This document shows positions 60,781-64,000 of a stretch of DNA of 64,000 nt, one piece after another. A program made the translations under genes and the position numbers. How positions within the stretch are numbered: the first letter of the stretch is position 1; the number at the start of each line of letters is the position of its first letter. A model generated the notes under the pieces. The model did no database searches and had not been told where the DNA came from. It saw only the letters and a program-made list of their open reading frames with translations. Source of the stretch: Bacteroidia bacterium (GTDB lineage Bacteria; Bacteroidota; Bacteroidia; Chitinophagales; UBA2359); the NCBI GenBank assembly GCA_030427245.1, contig JAUHXA010000004.1:1-64000 (forward strand), in the 5' to 3' direction.

Positions 60781-60815
60781 GTAAAACCTCGTTTCATACT
60801 ACGGTGTAAAATGAT

Positions 60816-60905
60816 TTCGAACCACAAAAGTATCAAAAGAGCACAAAAGACGTTGTTGAGTTTCAGTTCTTTACTTTTGTTTTCTTTGTGCCTTTTGTGG
60901 TTGAA
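60816..60905. repeat. Second inverted-repeat block downstream of the PKD gene
   Basis: accacaaaag at 60821-60830 is inverted at 60892-60901 (cttttgtggt), with weaker matches outside (ttcgaaccac against gtggttgaa). It separates the convergent PKD and GH13 genes and could act as a terminator in either direction. Confidence 0.6.
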
Positions 60906-60959
60906 TTAAAAATGTACAGTAGTATAATTTTGTGTCTCACCTCCCTCTTCCCCAAATTA

Positions 60960-62474
60960 TTACTTGTTTGACAAAACGATGTATTCCCAAGCGGCCAACT
61001 CCATTTCCATTCCTTCGGTCAAACCCATTGCGCCTTTTGAAAATACATTCATATAGTCGCCTACATAGTCTGCTCCTTCAAGCTGGATTTTTTGCTTTTC
61101 GGCTGATAGATTAATGATAACCACTACCTTGTCTCCATCTTTTTCACGAATAAAAGCATAGACATTTTCATCATTCCCTGTTGCGATTTTGACCAAATCC
61201 CCACCATGTTCACCATTCCAAAGCGCTTTGTTTTGATGTTTCAAATCAAATAGGTGTTTGTAAAAATCGGAATAGCTTTGGTCTCCTCCGTCCCAATCAA
61301 TCTCGTCTTTCTTAAAAAATTCCAACTGTTTGTCCATGCCAATTTCCTGCCCTGTATAAATCAAAGGCATTCCATTGAAGGTAGCAGTCAATACGGCAAA
61401 AGCTTTGTGACCATCTCCCATACGTGCAAACTCTGTTCCTGACCAAGAATTTTCGTCGTGATTGGAAGTGAATTGCATTTGATATCCTTTGTTGTAATCT
61501 TTGGCTTTTTTCGCCAACATTGCATCAATGTCCAGTGCATTTTTCTTTTCCTCCTCTGCCTCTTCTCCTTCTACCTTGTTGCCCATCACCAACTTATCAC
61601 CTTTTTTGCGGTTCGCACCTTGTGATTTGGCGATTTCATTAAGAAGGTGGTGCATTTCCCAAGCATAATCTACCACAAATGCGCCATTGTTTACAATTGC
61701 AGGAACTTCCGCTTCTGCCAACATAAATACTGGACGAATGGCATACAAAGAATCCGACGCTTGCGCCCAAAAATCAACAGGCACACCATGCGCCACATCT
61801 ACTCTAAAACCATCAATTCCAACATCTTCAATCCAAAATGCCATCGCATCAATCATGGCAGCCCTCATTTCTTGATTGTCATAATTGAGGTCTGCCACAT
61901 CTGTCCACCCCCAAGATTTGCCAGTATTGTAGTCAATCGGGTCAATCACATTCCCATCTTTGTCTTGTGTGTACCAATCGGGATGTTCTGTAATCCACTT
62001 GCTATCCCAACCAGTGTGATTCGGCACCCAATCAATGATACAATACATCCCTGCATCGTGAATCGCTTTGAGCATGTGTTTGAAGTCGTCCATTGTCCCA
62101 AAATCAGGGTTGGTTCCTTTGTAATCTGTTACGGCATAAGGGCTTCCCAATTCTCCCTTGCGCTCTTTTTTACTGATTTCATGAATCGGCATAAACCACA
62201 AAATATCTACACCCATCTCCTTCAAGCGAGAAAGATGTGCTTCAAAGGCTTTGAAAGTACCTTCAGGAGTATAGTGTCGGAGGTTCACCTCATAAATCGT
62301 GGCGTTTTTGTGCCAATCTGGAACACGAGGTTTTTCGAAAGTAGGTTTAGGTTTGGAGTCATCAGCCGTTGCGGATGTCCCTTCAGACTTTTCGGTAGCC
62401 GAATTTTGACAAGCTATCAGTAAGACGATTAACCCAATGATTAGACAGGCTATAATAATGTACGTACTCTTCAT
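60960..62474 (-). CDS. Alpha-amylase family glycoside hydrolase (GH13), lipoprotein
   Basis: 504 residues. Lipoprotein signal LIVLLIACQNS. GH13 conserved regions: IIDWVPNHTG (region I), GIDGFRVDVAHGVP (nucleophile Asp), FMLAEAEVP (acid/base Glu) and FTSNHDENSW (transition-state Asp). A C-terminal beta domain (about 425-504) follows. It hydrolyses alpha-1,4 or related glucosidic bonds; the lipid anchor places it in the periplasm or on the surface. Not in an obvious starch (sus) operon. The gene faces WbqC across a 90-bp divergent gap. Confidence 0.9.
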   Translation of the reverse strand: MKSTYIIIACLIIGLIVLLIACQNSATEKSEGTSATADDSKPKPTFEKPRVPDWHKNATIYEVNLRHYTPEGTFKAFEAHLSRLKEMGVDILWFMPIHEISKKERKGELGSPYAVTDYKGTNPDFGTMDDFKHMLKAIHDAGMYCIIDWVPNHTGWDSKWITEHPDWYTQDKDGNVIDPIDYNTGKSWGWTDVADLNYDNQEMRAAMIDAMAFWIEDVGIDGFRVDVAHGVPVDFWAQASDSLYAIRPVFMLAEAEVPAIVNNGAFVVDYAWEMHHLLNEIAKSQGANRKKGDKLVMGNKVEGEEAEEEKKNALDIDAMLAKKAKDYNKGYQMQFTSNHDENSWSGTEFARMGDGHKAFAVLTATFNGMPLIYTGQEIGMDKQLEFFKKDEIDWDGGDQSYSDFYKHLFDLKHQNKALWNGEHGGDLVKIATGNDENVYAFIREKDGDKVVVIINLSAEKQKIQLEGADYVGDYMNVFSKGAMGLTEGMEMELAAWEYIVLSNK

Positions 62475-62552
62475 TGATTTCTATTTTTTGTGTTTTGGTA
62501 TAAAAATATATTCACAAGATAAGAGGAAAAATATTTTATGTTCCTTTTTTTC

Positions 62553-62560
62553 TAACTTTG
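62553..62560 (+). promoter_or_regulatory. TAnnTTTG box 4 bases before the WbqC start codon
   Basis: TAACTTTG matches the Bacteroidota -7 consensus and is only 4 bases before the ATG at 62565. The predicted transcript would begin at or next to the start codon, so the message may be leaderless. A -33 element is not clear. Confidence 0.35.
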
Positions 62561-62564
62561 ATAC

Positions 62565-63221
62565 ATGATTACGGAAAAAAAGACCTTGCTAATAGAATCT
62601 CAGTATGCGGGCAATATTCATTATTACGCACGAATGTTGCATCATGGAAAAGTACTGATGGAAAGACATGAACACTTCCAAAAAGCCTCTTTTCGAAATC
62701 GCTGCTACATAGCGATGCCCGATGGAGTCATGCGTTTGAGTATTCCTATGCAAAAAGGTAGGAGCAATAGAAGGACAATCAATGAAATGAAAATCAGCTA
62801 CGAATGGGATTGGCAAAAACACCATTGGAATAGTTTTATGGCCGCCTACCGTTCTTCTCCCTACTTTGAATACTACGAAGACGATTTATATGCTTTATAC
62901 ACACGAAAAATGGTGTATTTATTGGACTTCAATGAGCATATCTGCCATTTTGTTTTAGAAGCCATCAATGCCAAGAGTTTGATAGATATTCAATATACCG
63001 AGGAGTTTGAAAAAAAATACGATGAATCAAAAGTCCTTGACTTTCGTTCAGCTATACTACCAAGTAAGGAACGAAGTCGCCCAGATTCTTTGTTTGAAGC
63101 GCCAGTTTACCACCAAGTTTTTGAGAAAAAAACAGGCTTTTTACCCAATTTGAGCATCTTTGATTTGTTGTTTGCAGAAGGGCCTAAAGCATTATTGGTT
63201 TTGAAAAACGCCATGTCATGA
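62565..63221 (+). CDS. WbqC-family protein
   Basis: 218 residues. Pattern of WbqC-like proteins: LLIESQYAGNIHYYARMLHHG at the start, HEHFQKASFRNRCYIAMPDGVMRLSIPM, then YEWDWQKHHWNSFMAAYRSSPYFEYYEDDL. WbqC was named from an O-antigen cluster; related proteins occur widely, and a role in amino-sugar or lipopolysaccharide assembly is proposed but unproven. It overlaps the LutA gene by 4 bp (ATGA), so the two are translationally coupled. Confidence 0.83.
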   Translation: MITEKKTLLIESQYAGNIHYYARMLHHGKVLMERHEHFQKASFRNRCYIAMPDGVMRLSIPMQKGRSNRRTINEMKISYEWDWQKHHWNSFMAAYRSSPYFEYYEDDLYALYTRKMVYLLDFNEHICHFVLEAINAKSLIDIQYTEEFEKKYDESKVLDFRSAILPSKERSRPDSLFEAPVYHQVFEKKTGFLPNLSIFDLLFAEGPKALLVLKNAMS

Positions 63222-63955
63222 GAGTTTCCATCTTTGTTCCTTGTTTTGTCGACCAGTTTTTTCCAGATACGGCTCGCAATATGGTCAAAATTTTGGAGCA
63301 AGTAGGTTGTGAGGTAGATTACAACCCCAATCAAACTTGCTGTGGACAGCCTGCCTTCAATGCAGGATTTTGGAAAGAAGCTGCCTTGGTTGCTGACAAA
63401 TTTTTGAAGGATTTTGAAGATGCGCCCATCATTGTTTGTCCTTCGGGTTCTTGTGTGGGATTCATCCGAAATCACTACGCCCAATTGTTTGAAAAAACAC
63501 ATCCGAACCATCCCCCTCTTCAAAAACAAACAGCCGCATTGACTCCAAAAATATACGAGCTAACCGAATTTTTGGTGGAGGTGATGAAGGTTGAAGATTT
63601 AAAATCCAATTTTGAAGGAACAGCTACTTATCACGATGCCTGTGGCGCACTTCGAGAATGTGGCATCAAAGACGCTCCCCGAAAATTGTTGGCAAAGGTA
63701 AAAGGGCTTCAACTCATGGAGGCTGGCAATTGCGAAACTTGCTGCGGTTTTGGGGGAACTTTTGCAGTGAAATTTGAAGCGATTTCTACTTCAATGGCAG
63801 AGCAAAAAATTGAAGGAATCTTGGCTTCTACCGAAAAGGTTAACTACATTATCTCGACTGACTTATCGTGCTTGATGCACCTTCAAGCCTATATTCAAAA
63901 ACACAAAATTCCATTGAAAACCCTACATATTGCAGATGTATTGGCTGAATTTTGA
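63218..63955 (+). CDS. lutA: LutA/YkgE-type (Fe-S)-binding CCG-domain protein
   Basis: 245 residues, full length. Two CCG domains: NQTCCGQPAFNAGFWKEA at about residues 36-55 and NCETCCGFGGTFAVKFEAIS at about 170-190, with companion Cys in FVPCFVDQFFP, DACGALREC and DLSCLMHL. The domains bind iron-sulfur clusters and accept electrons. LutA, with LutB and LutC, oxidises L-lactate to pyruvate; here lutB and lutC would lie just beyond the right edge, if present. Starts in the 4-bp overlap with WbqC. Confidence 0.9.
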   Translation: MRVSIFVPCFVDQFFPDTARNMVKILEQVGCEVDYNPNQTCCGQPAFNAGFWKEAALVADKFLKDFEDAPIIVCPSGSCVGFIRNHYAQLFEKTHPNHPPLQKQTAALTPKIYELTEFLVEVMKVEDLKSNFEGTATYHDACGALRECGIKDAPRKLLAKVKGLQLMEAGNCETCCGFGGTFAVKFEAISTSMAEQKIEGILASTEKVNYIISTDLSCLMHLQAYIQKHKIPLKTLHIADVLAEF

Positions 63956-64000
63956 TTTCGATTTCGACTAATACCCCATCGCACATCCATCTTTTCTCGA

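Overview
The window looks like a chromosomal segment of a Bacteroidota bacterium, possibly from the Saprospirales/Chitinophagales side, though I cannot fix the order. The reasons are secreted proteins with type IX secretion (Por) C-terminal tails, lipoproteins with short lipoboxes, promoters of the TTG-N18/19-TAnnTTTG type, AT-rich intergenic DNA with many palindromic repeats, and family content typical of the phylum (caspase-like proteases, DUF4384, discoidin/FnIII multidomain enzymes, MuiA/DUF4139, WbqC). Most genes are ordinary chromosomal genes. Defence-type cassettes and decayed mobile DNA are interspersed.

Layout. 1-2853: a defence patch with a broken TIR-domain remnant and a compact three-gene CBASS operon (Cap15-type membrane effector, CD-NTase, E2-like protein with a SEC-C zinc motif). 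3130-13049: large secreted or surface proteins, namely a LamG lipoprotein, a 2081-residue discoidin/FnIII/glycosidase protein and a T9SS cargo. 14143-15335: tRNA-Met(CAT) with promoter and terminator, followed by an integrase remnant and a NACHT-LRR remnant, probably the scar of an integrated element. 15336-24509: a DUF6265 lipoprotein, outer-membrane proteins, HMG-CoA lyase, a VIT/VWA protein and two polytopic membrane proteins. 32529-63955: metabolic and housekeeping genes, including a ferredoxin reductase, a HisC-like aminotransferase, SAM hydrolase, MoxR-like ATPase, 17-TPR protein, Na+-pumping decarboxylase (oadGAB), acyl-CoA dehydrogenase, SMP-30-like protein, MuiA-like protein, kinase, GDSL esterase, sugar nucleotidyltransferase, ThiF/E1-like protein, RDD and SpoIIM proteins, prenyl synthase, GH13 amylase, WbqC and LutA.

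The most striking region is 24615-32381. Four tightly packed same-strand genes encode a pseudo-caspase (both catalytic residues replaced), a caspase-like protease with the same C-terminal domain, a four-TM protein ending in an Effector-Associated Domain 11-like module, and a caspase fused to an FGE/C-type-lectin-like domain. The last 116-bp block of that lectin domain (VR, 29592-29707) has a partner template repeat (TR, 30311-30426). The two differ at 13 positions, and every difference falls on an adenine of the TR. This is the defining signature of a diversity-generating retroelement (DGR). A DGR-type HRDC accessory gene lies between them but is cut short inside the HRDC motif, and no reverse transcriptase is present in the window. 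A papain-type protease with a DUF4384 domain follows. I read this as a caspase-based conflict or self/non-self sensing cassette whose sensor domain has been hypermutated, with a DGR that is either decayed or depends on a reverse transcriptase elsewhere.

Repeats are also notable. A 115-bp MITE-like element occurs as two near-identical direct copies flanking the MuiA-like gene. A 70-bp palindromic repeat occurs in inverted copies 39 kb apart. Palindromes rich in CCCCCTTTGAAGGGGG occur in two places, one of them inside the reading frame of the 2081-residue protein. The two caspase paralogues share a 310-bp identical tract.
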